Source: Bursaphelenchus xylophilus (taxonomy: Eukaryota > Nematoda > Chromadorea > Rhabditida > Aphelenchoididae). Taken from it: a DNA stretch of 64,000 nt. Under the pieces are notes generated by a model. The model was not told where the DNA came from and made no database searches. It worked only from the letters and a program-made list of their open reading frames with translations. The DNA is taken from contig CAJFCV020000005.1 of assembly GCA_904066235.2 (NCBI GenBank), positions 4,087,501-4,151,500 on the forward strand. The letters run 5' to 3'. Within the stretch, counting starts at the first letter, position 1, and the number at the start of each line of letters is the position of its first letter. A program made the position numbers and the translations under genes. Shown in pieces: positions 63,952 through 64,000 of this stretch.

Positions 63952-64000
63952 GGGTGTGGCCGAGTGGTTAGAGCGCTAGATTGGTACATTTCTAACGATA
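63952..64000 (+). tRNA. tRNA-like start cut by the window edge
   Basis: GGTGTGGCCGAGTGGTTAGA contains a perfect A box and resembles the 5' part of a class II (Ser/Leu) tRNA, and also the tRNA-like segment at 53010-53090. The anticodon arm does not close well in what is visible, so it may be another tRNA-derived element. Confidence 0.35.

Overview
The window is nuclear DNA from a nematode. Evidence: AT-rich intergenic DNA; many short introns with GTAAGT donors and TTTCAG/TTTTAG acceptors; acceptor-like sites just upstream of start codons, as expected for spliced-leader addition; and nematode hallmark genes (UNC-87 calponin-repeat protein, cuticle collagen, ROL-3/ROS1-type receptor kinase, transthyretin-like secreted proteins). 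I cannot name the species. Exon models below were built by hand, checking reading-frame phase across every junction.

Layout. 1-1.9 kb: unc-87 (+), entering from outside the window. 3.2-5.5 kb: p68/DDX5-17 DEAD-box helicase (-). 5.5-10.7 kb: non-coding DNA with two foldback elements. 10.7-11.3 kb: small single-pass membrane protein (+). 11.3-25.8 kb: gene-poor, with a few candidate exons on +. 25.8-28.1 kb: serine-rich protein with a zinc-ribbon-like N-terminus and a PDZ-ligand-like C-terminus (+). 28.4-29.6 kb: cuticle collagen (-), tail to tail with it. 30.4-46.9 kb: a complete 23-exon rol-3/ROS1 receptor tyrosine kinase (-), whose 5.7 kb intron 5 holds two tandem paralogous membrane-protein genes on the opposite strand. 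49.2-52.0 kb: aldo-keto reductase (-) with a mariner in its last intron. 54.2-55.7 kb: two tandem secreted proteins made of a cathepsin-propeptide (I29) domain without a protease. 56.2-63.8 kb: a cluster of small secreted transthyretin-like genes on the minus strand (two intact, one missing its last exon, one relic exon with a stop) laced with transposon debris.

The genes do not form one pathway. Collagen and ROL-3 both belong to cuticle/epidermal biology. The most striking content is mobile: a four-member terminal-inverted-repeat family with 3-bp TNA target duplications, two members carrying tRNA-like Pol III promoter boxes; a two-copy 5-bp-TSD MITE; a mariner and a mariner fragment; a foldback whose arms are made of a GC-rich minisatellite; and a nested insertion for which the window also contains the empty site.
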